Origin: Limnephilus marmoratus | Lineage: Eukaryota > Arthropoda > Insecta > Trichoptera > Limnephilidae | Direction: 5' to 3' | Assembly (NCBI GenBank): GCA_917880885.1 | Contig: OU862934.1 | Span: 31,294,734 to 31,358,733 of the forward strand | Length of the DNA: 64,000 nucleotides | Part shown: positions 33,240 to 43,669 of the stretch, in pieces | Layout: each line of letters starts with the position of its first letter | How positions within the stretch are numbered: the first letter of the stretch is position 1 | Program-made: the position numbers and the translations under genes | The notes under the pieces: model-generated | The model's database searches: none | Seen by the model: only the letters and a program-made list of their open reading frames with translations | What the model was told of the DNA's origin: nothing

Positions 33240-33684
33240 AGCCGTAGCGATACTGACTCCAAACTCCGACGTCGGTTGCGCAGAGTCGCCGCGCTTAGTG
33301 CAATCGGTGCTTCCCCCGCCCTCACCTCGAGCCACTAATAATCAAAACTCGGATTTTTTGTAAATGAATTCGCAAAAACGTACCATATTTGCCATAGAAT
33401 ATTACAAAAAATATAGTATAAAGGATTCGTAGTAACTTTTATACACACTAGAAAATACCTCTAAAAATGAAAATTTTCAAAACTTTGAAGTGAATCCGGA
33501 GGAAGAAGACCGTATCAGAAATTTAAAAAAATTTTAAACACGTCGGTTTGAACCCATTTGGCACCCTTTTATCGCTAACAGAATCTAAAATTATCATTTT
33601 TTTTATAAATGACCCACCTTACTGAATAGTCTACTTTAAAACAGTGAAGTTTAATTAGCAACAGAAATTTGGATGTTGCGCGTC

Positions 33685-33880
33685 CAGGGGGCCAAGTCTC
33701 TATCTTTTATTGTTTACTAACAGCCTGTTACTTAACATTAATTACGTCACAAAATTCCGCATTACGAAATAATAGAGACTACAAAAAATAGCGATAAGGT
33801 CAAAATACGTGTTTGTGACGTAATTAATGTTAAGTAACAGGCTGTTAGTAAACAATAAAAGATAGAGACTTGGCCCCCTG
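33685..33880. mobile_element. Foldback MITE with perfect 69-bp arms
   Basis: CAGGGGGCCAAGTCTCTATC... at 33685-33753 is perfectly inverted at 33812-33880, around a 58-bp loop. The termini are CAGGG/CCCTG. No TSD is obvious. The perfect arms imply recent insertion or ongoing homogenisation. Confidence 0.75.
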
Positions 33881-34374
33881 ACCCTTTACTTTAGTAGGAC
33901 TTGAATTTTCTCTAATGACGTGTAAAACCGCAAGCGGGAAACATGAAAATTAATTGTAATATTTATAATAATCGATAATATTAAGTAATTTGCGTGTACT
34001 TACAAATGAAATGTTATTCATTCGCCTATACTATTATTCGCCGTGTAATTGAAACATTTTCTCATCACACAGGAGGGCATTTTGACACTTTTTAAAATGC
34101 AATTTACTTACTGGTAAGTGCTGGTAAGACGCAACCTTACTCGACGCGTAGCAGTTTAGTACTAAAGTAGTAGATATCGAGATCGTTACAATTGTCTTGT
34201 TCTTGTCTTCCCACTTTGAGATTTCTACCCCTCGTCTAATAGTATGTAACGTCATAGGGTGAGGCATACAAGTACTGTAAGAGGCTGTAGGTCCCAATCC
34301 ACGGAGGCAACAAATTTCGGTTCGTTCACCACGTGTGAAGGATAAAGTGGTCTTATTTGAGTTCTGAAGTTTTT
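33881..34374. other. No gene seen
   Basis: Contains the dispersed edge AGTACTGTAAGAGGCTGTAG (34272), also at 22125. The 87-codon reverse frame at 34034-34297 has no motif. Confidence 0.35.
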
Positions 34375-34620
34375 TTTTTTTTTTTACATTAACTTAGGCC
34401 CTGAGGAAAATAATTTCCCTCAGGGCCTATGTCATCTGGGATGCTGTGTGGAGGGTCGTTTTGAGGAGAGGAAGGAATGAACATTGGTCTTGAAGAGACC
34501 CATGTTGTAGGAAGGAGGAAGTGATCCAAAGTTTCCTTCTTTCTAACGTAGCTGGGTCTGGTCCAAAGAGTGTATGCATCCGTAGTCCAGGGTGAAGCGA
34601 TGGTCAGTAAAAAACGAGGC
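34375..34620 (-). repeat. LINE 3' tail (antisense)
   Basis: A T-tract, CCTGAGGAAAATAATTTCCC stem-loop and TTTTGAGGAGAGGAAGGAAT match 58105-58230, where the same tail continues into a recognisable LINE C-terminal frame. Confidence 0.55.
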
Positions 34621-34794
34621 AAATGGATGCAGGGTCAAAACGAGGTCGGGCGGGCAAGCAGATAAAATTGTAATCAAGACGAGTTGTACTGGAGAACCAG
34701 GGATGTTCTGCCCAAAAAAATTATTTCCCTAGATTTAGAGGTGAAATTACTCTAGAATTTCCCTAGGCTTCGGGGGTACCACCTTGGCAAATCA

Positions 34795-34908
34795 AATATT
34801 TATTTATTTTATTTATTTATTTATTATTACATTTATTACATACAAGATATAACAATATAAAAGGAAGCTTTGACTGTCCAACTAGGAAGGTTTCCCGTCT
34901 TAGGACAG
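34795..34908 (-). mobile_element. Short LINE 3' end (antisense)
   Basis: (TTTA)n followed by AAGCTTTGACTGTCCAACTA...CCCGTCTTAGGACAGTCAA, a 3' UTR hairpin plus tail. The hairpin part is shared with 17757-17810. Confidence 0.5.
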
Positions 34909-34981
34909 TCAATATATAATAAACTTTTTTTTGTATTTCTTGGACATTAACTGTAATTTCTAGATATTTTGTTTCTATGTA

Positions 34982-35904
34982 CGAGGCATATCCAGAAAGT
35001 AAGTGTACTGTTTTTTTTTTGAAAAAGTGTATTAGAAAAAAAAACAGGATATTATTGATACACTTGTTGACTATTTTTCCAAATAATTTCTAACCCGTTC
35101 AATGCATGTGGTGAGCCTTGGCACTAGTTTCTTTTGCCCTTCACGAAGAATTCTCCCGCCAGCTCGTTCCCCCTCTTCAGGGCCACTTTCTGCACCTGCT
35201 CGTTGAAAATTTATTTTCATCTATACATGCCTTCAAGAAGGTGAAAAAATGATAATTTGAAGACGCCAAGTCAGGGGATTACGGGGAGCGGTTCAAAACA
35301 TCCCAATCAAATGAGTCCATTATCTTATTGGTGGCTAAGGCTTTGTGAATTCGGACGTTTTCGTGAAAAAGGCACACTTCTCTGGTCAGTATTCCCCTCC
35401 TTTTGTTTTGAATGCTCCTTTTGAGTTTTTTTAGGGTACACAATATTGTTGTGCAATGATGATCTCAACCTGAGGCCGAAATTTGAACAAAATGATGCCT
35501 TTTCGGTCCTAAAACACAGAGGCTATGATTTTTTTTGCCAGAAATTGTGGTTTTCAATTTTTTCACAGATGGGGAATTGGTGTGACGCCTCTTTGACGAC
35601 TGTTTTTTTTCCAGGCATGTAATGAGTCACCCACTTTCATCTCCAGTATCGATAGAGCTCAGAAATGCTCACCTTTCTTATTTCTTCCGTGAGTAAGAAG
35701 CAGATCACAGCACTTGGCGGGATTTTTGCCGACAACTTTCACGCAACTGGACACTAAAACGTGAGTTTACGTACAACAATGTTCCTGCGATGCTCTTTCT
35801 GGTCAGGAGACCCCCCTGTACCACTAAGTGTTGCCAACCCTCAAAAAAACTAAAAACCTCCACCCGTTGTGATCACAGTACACTTACTTTCTGGATATGC
35901 CTTG
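34982..35904 (-). mobile_element. Mariner element, internally deleted
   Basis: TIRs CGAGGCATATCCAGAAAGTA and (complement) CAAGGCATATCCAGAAAGTA, matching over about 28 of 29 bp, with TA on both sides (34980-34981 and 35905-35906). 923 bp, shorter than the usual about 1.3 kb. Confidence 0.9.
35030..35620 (-). pseudogene. Mariner transposase remnant
   Basis: Minus-strand pieces read IIASVF*DRKGIILF (catalytic-core region), then FLHENVRIHKA and NRSP*SPDLASSNYHFF (third catalytic Asp region of a DD34D-type enzyme), then a decayed C terminus. Several stops and frameshifts, and the N-terminal DNA-binding half is missing. The cut-and-paste transposase is not functional. Confidence 0.75.
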
Positions 35905-36084
35905 TACATTGGTTACTTAATTTTTTTTAATTAAAAAAAAAATAAAAACATTAAGTAACAAATGTACATAGAAAATAAAACTTTTCAAAACAAAATACAT
36001 GATAATCACATTTACGCAATTACCTACGTAATCACCTGATTGTGTAAGACTAATCTTGTAATATATGTTAATTAATTAATATGA

Positions 36085-36405
36085 TTTGAAAAAATGTTGC
36101 TCGACACCTAAATTTGCACTATTGTTAAAAATATGGCTATTGGAATCCGATTTTCAGCATTGACTGACTCCTCGTGCATTTTTATTTCAGACATATTATT
36201 ATTTTTTATAAGTATTTATGTTTTTATTATGTATTTTATTAAAGGGCAATATATTTTTCTTCTATTGCAAGACATTTTATATTGTACTGTGTTTTTGTCC
36301 ACACTATTTTCCTGCCGACAAGCTACTTGCTGTAGCTTTGCAGGTATAATGTAATCAAGAAAAAAAAACTATTTTCTGCAATAAAAAAAAAGATACGAAA
36401 GATAT
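36085..36405 (+). mobile_element. Retroposed fragment with poly(A)
   Basis: This segment interrupts the alignment of the hAT scaffold with 32359-33239. It ends in GCAATAAAAAAAAA, typical of a reverse-transcribed insertion. The 73-codon frame at 36133-36354 shows no motif, and the source transcript is not recognised. Confidence 0.4.
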
Positions 36406-36425
36406 CGGAACTTGGTAGATGTACT

Positions 36426-36884
36426 GACTCCAGATACTAATATCTGCAGCCTGTATGTCGGACGAATATCTACAGCTCATATGTTGAACTAATATCTACG
36501 AACTTCATAGTGTTGACTAATATCTACAGAGCTAAGGTCGGACGAATATGTATGACAGTCCCAGTGTTGACTAATGTCTACAGAGCGTAGGTTGAACTAA
36601 TCAGCTAAATGTGTCCAATAGTCCGATATTAGGAATTTTTACATACATACTTACACAAATTAAGTTTTTTAAACTGCATACGCAATATTACGTTATTCCA
36701 ATATGCTAGACATAATTGCAAATCCAACCTCTGCCAGTGCTATAGATATTCGTCAACACTTTGGTTCTCATAGATATTAGTCAACAGTTTGTGCTGTAGA
36801 TATTCGTCAACACTTTGGTTCTCATAGATATTAGTTCGACTTTTTCAGTTTTTGGAATTCCTGTAGATATTAGTAGACGCCTCC
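36426..36884. mobile_element. MITE with iterated subterminal ACTAATATCTACAG motifs
   Basis: 459 bp between GATGTACT (36418-36425) and GATGTATT (36885-36892), a 7/8 TSD at the homologous site of the intact hAT copy. The left arm repeats (G)ACTAATATCTACAG-like motifs about six times, and the right arm has five or so in the opposite orientation. Each copy alternates with GTTGA/GTCGGACGAATAT variants. The arrangement looks like arrays of binding sites for a trans-acting transposase. Confidence 0.65.
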
Positions 36885-37183
36885 GATGTATTAGGTATAA
36901 TATTGTGCTTTTCCAAATAAAACACTTTTTGCGAAGTGAAATGATAATTTCAAAGTATGTACATACTCACCACTGAATTAGAAACGGAAATCAAAATAAA
37001 AATGACTTTGCAAATTAAAAATTAACCGCAATCACCGAAAAAACGGAACTCTTTTTTCAGAGGTCCCCATTTATCTTTTTAGATAGATAATATCACTTTG
37101 GTTATGATTTTAGATTTTCACGGCCAAAAATTTTTTGGTTATTTCCTTTTGGGGTATTATGCCGTGTTGCGATACCTCCTCCT

Positions 37184-37232
37184 TTAGCCAACGTTTCGGA
37201 CAGCGTTACAGTTTCCATCATCAGGGCAGATG
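37184..37232 (-). ncRNA. Degenerate Penelope hammerhead ribozyme
   Basis: Same position as the ribozyme at 41092-41139, with CTGATGA, GAAA and palindromic ACGT preserved. Stem II reads GGAAA against TGTCC, with one mismatch, so activity is doubtful. Confidence 0.5.
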
Positions 37233-37326
37233 TGTAAATGTTAGAGATGAAATGTGTGCTTAAGTACTTCGAAGCAATACCGTGTCGCCAGCACCAATCC
37301 ACTGCGGGCTGGCATTACAGTATACT

Positions 37327-39292
37327 TCAAGATGGTTTTTTGCATTTACCTTTGGTGTAGCCGTCAATTACCGGATACCAAGAACTATTGAGCTTAGCTC
37401 CGTCGTCTCTATTAATGTTAATAGGATTTTTATGAATTTCAATTGCCTCTGTAATTAAGCGTGCTCTATAGGTTTTGGGTCTTCCCAGGACTTCAGGAAC
37501 AAATCCGAAGTAATGGCCGGTTTCAATTAAATGCTCGGCGATTGCCGATTTGTCAGGGTGGCCAAGTTTACATGCTCGAAAGTGTTCCGATATCCTTTTG
37601 GAGATCGTCCGCTCTGTCTGGCCAACATAGACCTTATCACATCCGGAACAGCTGAGTTTATATACTCCATCTGTTTCCAGAGGAAACTTGGTCTTTGCAG
37701 ACCTCAGTAGGTCTTGTATTTTGGTCGTGGTTCCGAAGACAGTCTTGATGCTTTCTTTCCTCAACAGTCTGGCAATTCTGTCTGTCACATTGTGAACATA
37801 AGGTAGGAAAGCACAGCCTTTAGACTCTTGTTCAATTCTGTCTTCGTTTGGTGTAGATTTGGCTCTTATTATTTACCTTGTCTGCCTTGCCGGGTAACCG
37901 TTACGCTCCAGTGCATCGGTGAGCTTAGTAAGTTCCGCTCCGATTTTTGTTTCTTCACATATTCTGGTCGCTCGGGTTACCAGCGTATGGATAAGTCCTC
38001 TCTTCTGCGCTGGGTGGTGATGCGAATCAGCATGTAGATACCGATTCGTATGAGTTGGTTTCCTATACACTGTGTGTCCTAGACTACCATCTTCTTTTCG
38101 CATCACTTCCACATCTAGAAAAGGCAGGATTTTGTTTTTATTTTCCAACTTCATTGTGAACTTAATTTTACTGTGAAGTGAGTTAAGATGGTCTAGGAAT
38201 TCGTTCAGTTTCTCTATTCCATGAGGCCAAATGGCGAAAACATCATCGACATAACGCCACCATACCTCGGGAACAGCCGAAGCTGTGTCAAGTGCCACTT
38301 CTTCAAACTTCTCCATAAAGAAGTTAGCTAGAACTGGCGACAACGGACTGCCCATCGCAACTCCTTCCACTTGCTCAAAAAGCTCACCCTGAAATGCAAA
38401 ATATCCTGTTTTGAGACAGTGTTCAAAAAGTTTGCAAATGTCTTCCTCATATATCTCCCTGAGCATTGTCATGGAGTCTTCTAGAGGCACATTCGTAAAA
38501 AGAGAAACTACGTCAAAACTGACAAGAATATCCCTTTCATCAGTCTTAACCTTCTTAAGTTTACTGATCAGATCTGTGGAATCCTTAATCCAAGATTCAG
38601 TTTTTCCAGTTTGCATCTGCAGTAGTCTAGATAGGTATTGGGACAGTTTGTAAGTAGGTGCACCAATAGCACTGACAATCGGTCTCATTGGTATATCCTT
38701 TTTGTGAATTTTTGGAAGACCGTATAGGGCAGGAGTTCTGGAGGCTTTTACGAAAAGCCCAGATCGATCCTCTTTCCTAATACTGGAAGCTTTAACTAGC
38801 TCTCTTGTCTTCAAGTCAATCTTATTGGTGGGGTTGTTTTTAATCTTCTTGTAAGTGCCAGCATCGCACAGGAGGTCTTCCATCTTTTTGATGTAATCTG
38901 CCGTATTAATCACCACAGTGGCATTACCTTTGTCGGCAGGCAGAACTAAGATTTCCTCATTGGCGCGCAATTCTTTTAAGGCCACAAACTCTCCTTTTGT
39001 GATGTTTGGGCGGGGTATTTTGGCCCTTTTCAAAATATGGCAAATCTCTTGTCGTATATCTTCTGCTTGGGTCTCTGACATTTTATAGACTTTCATCATT
39101 GAATGCAGTGCTGTCTCTACACCACATACGATAGATTCCACAGGTATCTTTTTGGGGGCAACTGCGTAGTTCATCCCCTTGGCAAGTACAGAAGTCGCCT
39201 GTGGGCTCAACGCAAGGGACGAAATGTTAATAACAACTTTATTTTGATCAAGCTGTTTTCGATCACCTTTTTTATCTTGGTTGAGCCTCTCG
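37327..39292 (-). pseudogene. Penelope-like RT plus GIY-YIG protein, one nonsense mutation
   Basis: The frame is open from the junction at 39292 (FERLNQDKKG...NISSLALSP) with no start codon, so it is 5'-truncated. RT motifs: LPADKGNATVV, YGLPKIHK, RPIVSAIGAPTYK, LVSFDVVSLFTNVP, GVAMGSPLSPVLANFFME, WRYVDDVFAIW. TAA at 37873-37875, where the sister copy has CAA (Gln), stops it. Downstream the same frame resumes (37872-37327) with the linker and a GIY-YIG endonuclease (VYKLSCSGC...VYVGQTERT...ISEHFRACKLG...AEHLIETGH). Penelope proteins prime at nicked DNA and are not related to APE-type LINEs. The GIY-YIG core here is intact. Confidence 0.9.
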
Positions 39293-40995
39293 AAAGGGCC
39301 AAAATACCCCGCCCAAACATCACAAAAGGAGAGTTTGTGGCCTTAAAAGAATTGCGCGCCAATGAGGAAATCTTAGTTCTGCCTGCCGACAAAGGTAATG
39401 CCACTGTGGTGATTAATACGGCAGATTACATCAAAAAGATGGAAGACCTCCTGTGCGATGCTGGCACTTACAAGAAGATTAAAAACAACCCCACCAATAA
39501 GATTGACTTGAAGACAAGAGAGCTAGTTAAAGCTTCCAGTATTAGGAAAGAAGATCGATCTGGGCTTTTCGTAAAAGCCTCCAGAACTCCTGCCCTATAC
39601 GGTCTTCCAAAAATTCACAAAAAGGATATACCAATGAGACCGATTGTCAGTGCTATTGGTGCACCTACTTACAAACTGTCCCAATACCTATCTAGACTAC
39701 TGCAGATGCAAACTGGAAAAACTGAATCTTGGATTAAGGATTCCACAGATCTGATCAGTAAACTTAAGAAGGTTAAGACTGATGAAAGGGATATTCTTGT
39801 CAGTTTTGACGTAGTTTCTCTTTTTACGAATGTGCCTCTAGAAGACTCCATGACAATGCTCAGGGAGATATATGAGGAAGACATTTGCAAACTTTTTGAA
39901 CACTGTCTCAAAACAGGATATTTTGCATTTCAGGGTGAGCTTTTTGAGCAAGTGGAAGGAGTTGCGATGGGCAGTCCGTTGTCGCCAGTTCTAGCTAACT
40001 TCTTTATGGAGAAGTTTGAAGAAGTGGCACTTGACACAGCTTCGGCTGTTCCCAAGGTATGGTGGCGTTATGTCGATGATGTTTTCGCCATTTGGCCTCA
40101 TGGAATAGAGAAACTGAACGAATTCCTAGACCATCTTAACTCACTTCACAGTAAAATTAAGTTCACAATGAAGTTGGAAAATAAAAACAAAATCCTGCCT
40201 TTTCTAGATGTGGAAGTGATGCGAAAAGAAGATGGTAGTCTAGGACACACAGTGTATAGGAAACCAACTCATACGAATCGGTATCTACATGCTGATTCGC
40301 ATCACCACCCAGCGCAGAAGAGAGGACTTATCCATACGCTGGTAACCCGAGCGACCAGAATATGTGAAGAAACAAAAATCGGAGCGGAACTTACTAAGCT
40401 CACCGATGCACTGGAGCGTAACGGTTACCCGGCAAGGCAGACAAGGCAAATAATAAGAGCCAAATCTACACCAAACGAAGACAGAATTGAACAAGAGTCT
40501 AAAGGCTGTGCTTTCCTACCTTATGTTCACAATGTGACAGACAGAATTGCCAGACTGTTGAGGAAAGAAAGCATCAAGACTGTCTTCGGAACCACGACCA
40601 AAATACAAGACCTACTGAGGTCTGCAAAGACCAAGTTTCCTCTGGAAACAGATGGAGTATATAAACTCAGCTGTACCGGATGTGATAAGGTCTATGTTAG
40701 CCAGACAGAGCGGACGATCTCCAAAAGGATATCGGAACACTTTCGAGCATGTAAACTTGGCCACCCTGACAAATCGGCAATCGCCGAGCATTTAATTGAA
40801 ACCGGCCATTACTTCGGATTTGTTCCTGAAGTCCTGGGAAGACCCAAAACCTATAGAGCACGCTTAATTACAGAGGCAATTGAAATTCATAAAAATCCTA
40901 TTAACATTAATAGAGACGACGGAGCTAAGCTCAATAGTTCTTGGTATCCGGTAATTGACGGCTACACCAAAGGTAAATGCAAAAAACCATCTTGA
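39293..40995 (+). pseudogene. Penelope-like RT plus GIY-YIG protein, 5'-truncated, YIG motif mutated
   Basis: Homology begins at RAKIPRPNITKGEF. The upstream ATG at 39103 and first 60 residues of the longer open frame come from the antisense of the sister copy and are not native. All RT motifs are present (PKIHK, SFDVVSLF, GVAMGSPLSP, YVDDVF). The frame reads through to a complete C terminus (TKGKCKKPS, stop at 40993). In the endonuclease the YVG of the sister copy is YVS (codon 40699-40701). That Gly belongs to the conserved YIG half of the motif, so the nuclease is probably impaired. Confidence 0.9.
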
Positions 40996-41091
40996 AGTAT
41001 ACTGTAATGCCAGCCCGCAGTGGATTGGTGCTGGCGACACGGTATTGCTTCGAAGTACTTAAGCACACATTTCATCTCTAACATTTACACA

Positions 41092-41139
41092 TCTGCCCTG
41101 ATGATGGACACTGTAACGCTGTCCGAAACGTTGGCTAAA
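41092..41139 (+). ncRNA. Hammerhead ribozyme, Penelope type
   Basis: GCC, CTGATGA, stem II GGACA...TGTCC, GAAA, self-complementary ACGT, then T and GGC. This matches the small Penelope-associated hammerhead that folds as a dimer. It lies 0.1 kb after the GIY-YIG stop codon, in the terminal repeat. Confidence 0.7.
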
Positions 41140-41244
41140 GGAGGAGGTAGCGCAACACGGCATAATACCCCAAAAGGAAATAACCAATATCACTTTGAGT
41201 TGTCAGTGTTAAAAATAACATTGATTGATAACATTGTAATGAAG

Positions 41245-42258
41245 CAAGGGCGGATTTAGGGGGGTGGGGTACGGTATTTTTGTATACTGTGGAGATTTCA
41301 TCACAGAACAGAAAACTGTCTTTATTAACCCATTGGCCACAGAATTAATGAGCAAAAAAATTGGCCTTCACCACTGAATTAATTTTGTACCAAAAATTGA
41401 AAACCTGCATTGGTGTACTAAATCTATTGTAACTTTTAAACCATATATTCAAATAAATTAATTTCTTTAAATTTATTTACATATTCGATTAAGGTAAAGA
41501 AAAACATTAAAATAAAATTAAAAAAATATATTGAAATGTCTGTAAATAAGGATACAAATATAACCTTCTCTTTTTTCGTAAGTTTTTTTTCACATTTTTA
41601 TTTAAAAAAGTTACAAAAAAACATATTATTCATAAATCAAACAATAATGATTGTTGTTTTTTACATGCATATATTACTAATGACTAATAAAATAATGGTA
41701 TGATAGTCCTCAAAGCAATCAGGGACGTTCAGGGTCACTACCAAAAGCCTAGAACCACTCGCAATTTTGAAGAAATTAAATGGCGGCTGGCAGCATACAA
41801 AACTTGGAACACAAATATCAGTGAAAAAACATAAGAAACATTTTATTGCCAATTCTTCGAAATGAATGATTAATTATCTACAGAATGTTCGGCATTTAAA
41901 ATTTTATTCAAAAATGTCATTGTTGAGCTCGTATTCCGTTTTTTGGCGGACCTACTCTAGCCCGTCAGCGTGCCGGGGTTTGTGGTTAAGTACCTGAGTT
42001 GCACACCCGGCAGGCTGTCGGGGTTTGTGGCCAATGGGTTAAAGATTTAATTTTTCTATTGTTTTGACACTTTCATAAACCGTCCTATACATACTAAGTT
42101 TGTATAGGTCGGTAAATCATTTCTGACAGTAATTGTTGATTTTTTGCCCGGCCGCCCCTTGTGCCCGCCCAGAAAAAAATCCTAACAGTAATCGTTGATT
42201 TTTTTTGCCCGTCCGCCCATTGTGCCCCCCCCCAGAAAAAATCCTGGATCCGCTCTTG
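41245..42258. mobile_element. Non-autonomous hAT, 1.0 kb
   Basis: Ends CAAGGGCGGATTTAGG and (complement) CAAGAGCGGATCCAGG, a classic hAT-type terminus, with TSD TAATGAAG (41237-41244) and CAATGAAG (42259-42266). The right part has a duplicated unit of about 70 bp (CAGTAATYGTTGATTTTTTG, GCCCGNCCGCCC). A piggyBac-type MITE lies inside. Confidence 0.8.
41329..42038. mobile_element. piggyBac-type MITE, 710 bp
   Basis: CCCATTGGCCACAGAA at left and TTTGTGGCCAATGGG at right are inverted, and TTAA flanks both ends (41325-41328 and 42039-42042). CCC/GGG ends in TTAA targets define piggyBac-like elements. No transposase frame; nested in the hAT at 41245-42258. Confidence 0.85.
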
Positions 42259-42304
42259 CAATGAAGTACATCAATAATTCATCAGATTCATGGGAATCCC
42301 AAAA

Positions 42305-43003
42305 AATATATTTATTTTTATTTTTATTAGTAATAGAAGGTACATAAATTACAAATAAATTTTATACAGTAATTAATTACATAGTAGAATATTTGATGTA
42401 CCCCCATAATTAAGCAAGGCTTGTGTGTATGGGGGGGTGTTATTGTATTGCTTTTTTTATATCATTCAGTTTAAGTTTTCAGTATAATTTTTGAGGTGAG
42501 TTTTAAAATTTTTTATATTGGTATTCATGTTTCTAATTTTTTCTGGTATTGAATTAAAAAATTTTGCTCCGAGATATTTATGACTCAATTGTCCAATTTT
42601 TTTTTACATTTTGGAGTGGGAAGTATTGATGTTTGTCTAAGACTTCTGTTATTTTTTAAAGGGTGCAACTTGATTTTTAATATTATCTTTATAAATTTGT
42701 AATGTTGCATGATAAAAGTATAATGCACTTAATTTTCTGACCTTAAATTGTTTGAATAAAAGTTCTTACGAATATGAGTAGGGTTTTTTTAAAATTGTTT
42801 TTATTATTAGTTTTTGTGATATGTAAATTGTTTGTGTTTGATTTTTATGTGTACCGCCCCATCCTATAATGCCGTATTGTATAATTGATTGACAGAAAGC
42901 GAAGTATGTGGTTCTAAGTAATTTTTCGTTTAAAATATCTCTTAAACATCTAAATATATATGTTAGTTTCTATCTTTATTTTTCTATATTTTATCTGTAA
43001 TAC
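42305..43003 (-). pseudogene. LINE fragment, RT C-terminal part
   Basis: Minus strand at 42960-42770 reads FRCLRDIL, TYFAFCQSIIQYGIIGWGG, SQKLIIKTILKKPYSYS, the post-RT region of the same LINE group as 46720-48195 and 60483-61215. It then decays into a 3' UTR with a TATTTTTATTTTTATT tail. It is the innermost right-hand insertion in the hAT scaffold. Confidence 0.65.
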
Positions 43004-43137
43004 CAATAATGTTGTCATATGTAATAACAATTTTGCCAGAGTTCGAAATTTCCCTAGATTTTGTGATGATTTCCCTTTTTCCCTAAAAATATTTTTCTCC
43101 TCTAGAACTAGGGAAATTTCCCTTCACGGTGGAGAAC

Positions 43138-43425
43138 TGACTTAATTCGGGTTTAGTCAGGTACAACGGCGCGTCTACCGTTGCCACTTTAACCGGGTCA
43201 GATTCCTAGAACCAAGTGAAAGCGCCCCGGGGCAGCGAAAAATTCTCTATCTGCCTCGCTTACCCCCATTCCGACGATTTATTTTTCATTACAAGTATTT
43301 TACATAAAATACACACATTTTTGGAAGACTCATCGTTACGTTCAGCCGCGACTTTGGCTCGAATCTTTAACCTGTGACCACGTCACAAATCATTCAACAC
43401 GTCCGTTACAATATTTATTTACGCA
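43138..43425. other. Intergenic, no feature seen
   Basis: Follows the hAT TSD; no motif recognised. Confidence 0.35.
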
Positions 43426-43500
43426 CGCCGGGATTTGAACCAGCGACCTTTGGATTGCTTACCCCTTGAAAACGAAAGCCGTCAATTAACCATGAACTTA
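43426..43500 (-). repeat. tRNA-like SINE fragment
   Basis: Minus strand: GGTTCAAATCCCGGCGTGCG is a B-box-like end preceded by GGGGTAAGCAATCCAAAGGT. The A box is weak. Consistent with an old tRNA-derived SINE. Confidence 0.35.
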
Positions 43501-43669
43501 ATGATCCAAAAAAAGAGAAGCATTACTACGTGCTTAGTAATTTTTTTTTGTTCTTCAACCAGACTGGCCAATGACGCAGTTTTCGGAGCTCATTCCATTG
43601 TAGAACCGGTAACATAAACACAGCATTATGAAAGAACAACATTTTCTAAAAAAAAAATTTTTTTAATTA

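Larger units (their letters stand above)
22610..33621 (-). mobile_element. 11-kb two-gene DNA transposon with 8-bp TSD
   Basis: Begins TAAGGCGGGTCA and ends TGACCCACCTTA, 12-bp TIRs with one mismatch, flanked on both sides by CTGAATAG (22602-22609 and 33622-33629), a perfect 8-bp TSD. Subterminal DNA (GATAAAAGGGTGC, CTTCTTCCTCCGGATT) is also shared in inverted orientation. Cargo: ORF B (712 aa, intact) running from the right end, and convergent ORF A (PIN/XPG-like plus CXC Cys-rich domain) in two broken copies. Internally two partial units are joined head to head (inverted arms 22996-24343 and 28759-30225). A 4.0-kb LINE and a hAT element (32359-33239) were inserted later. The 8-bp TSD and motif order suggest hAT-like chemistry; superfamily assignment is not certain. 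Confidence 0.7.
37101..41185. mobile_element. Penelope-like element, head-to-head pair
   Basis: 4,085 bp bounded by a perfect 12-bp TSD AATATCACTTTG (37089-37100 and 41186-41197). The minus-strand copy (37101 to about 39292) and the plus-strand copy (about 39293 to 41185) share nearly identical 3' regions facing outward. They meet at their truncated 5' sides with no spacer, around the GAAAGGGCC microhomology at 39291-39300. The plus copy is truncated about 260 bp deeper than the minus copy. Confidence 0.9.
34698..43129. mobile_element. hAT element inflated to 8.4 kb by nested insertions
   Basis: The same family as 32359-33239, with which it is collinear in pieces. Flanked by a perfect 8-bp TSD TGGAGAAC (34690-34697 and 43130-43137). 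The right TIR has decayed (complement CCGTGAAGG against CAGTGATGG). Nested inside are a LINE tail, a mariner, a retroposed fragment, a MITE, a Penelope pair, a hAT MITE carrying a piggyBac MITE, and an antisense LINE. Removing these leaves about 0.9 kb, matching copy 1. Confidence 0.85.

Noticed and set aside
39103..39292. ATG and first 60 residues of the 630-codon Penelope frame
   Set aside because: This stretch is the antisense of the sister copy; true homology starts at the junction near 39293.
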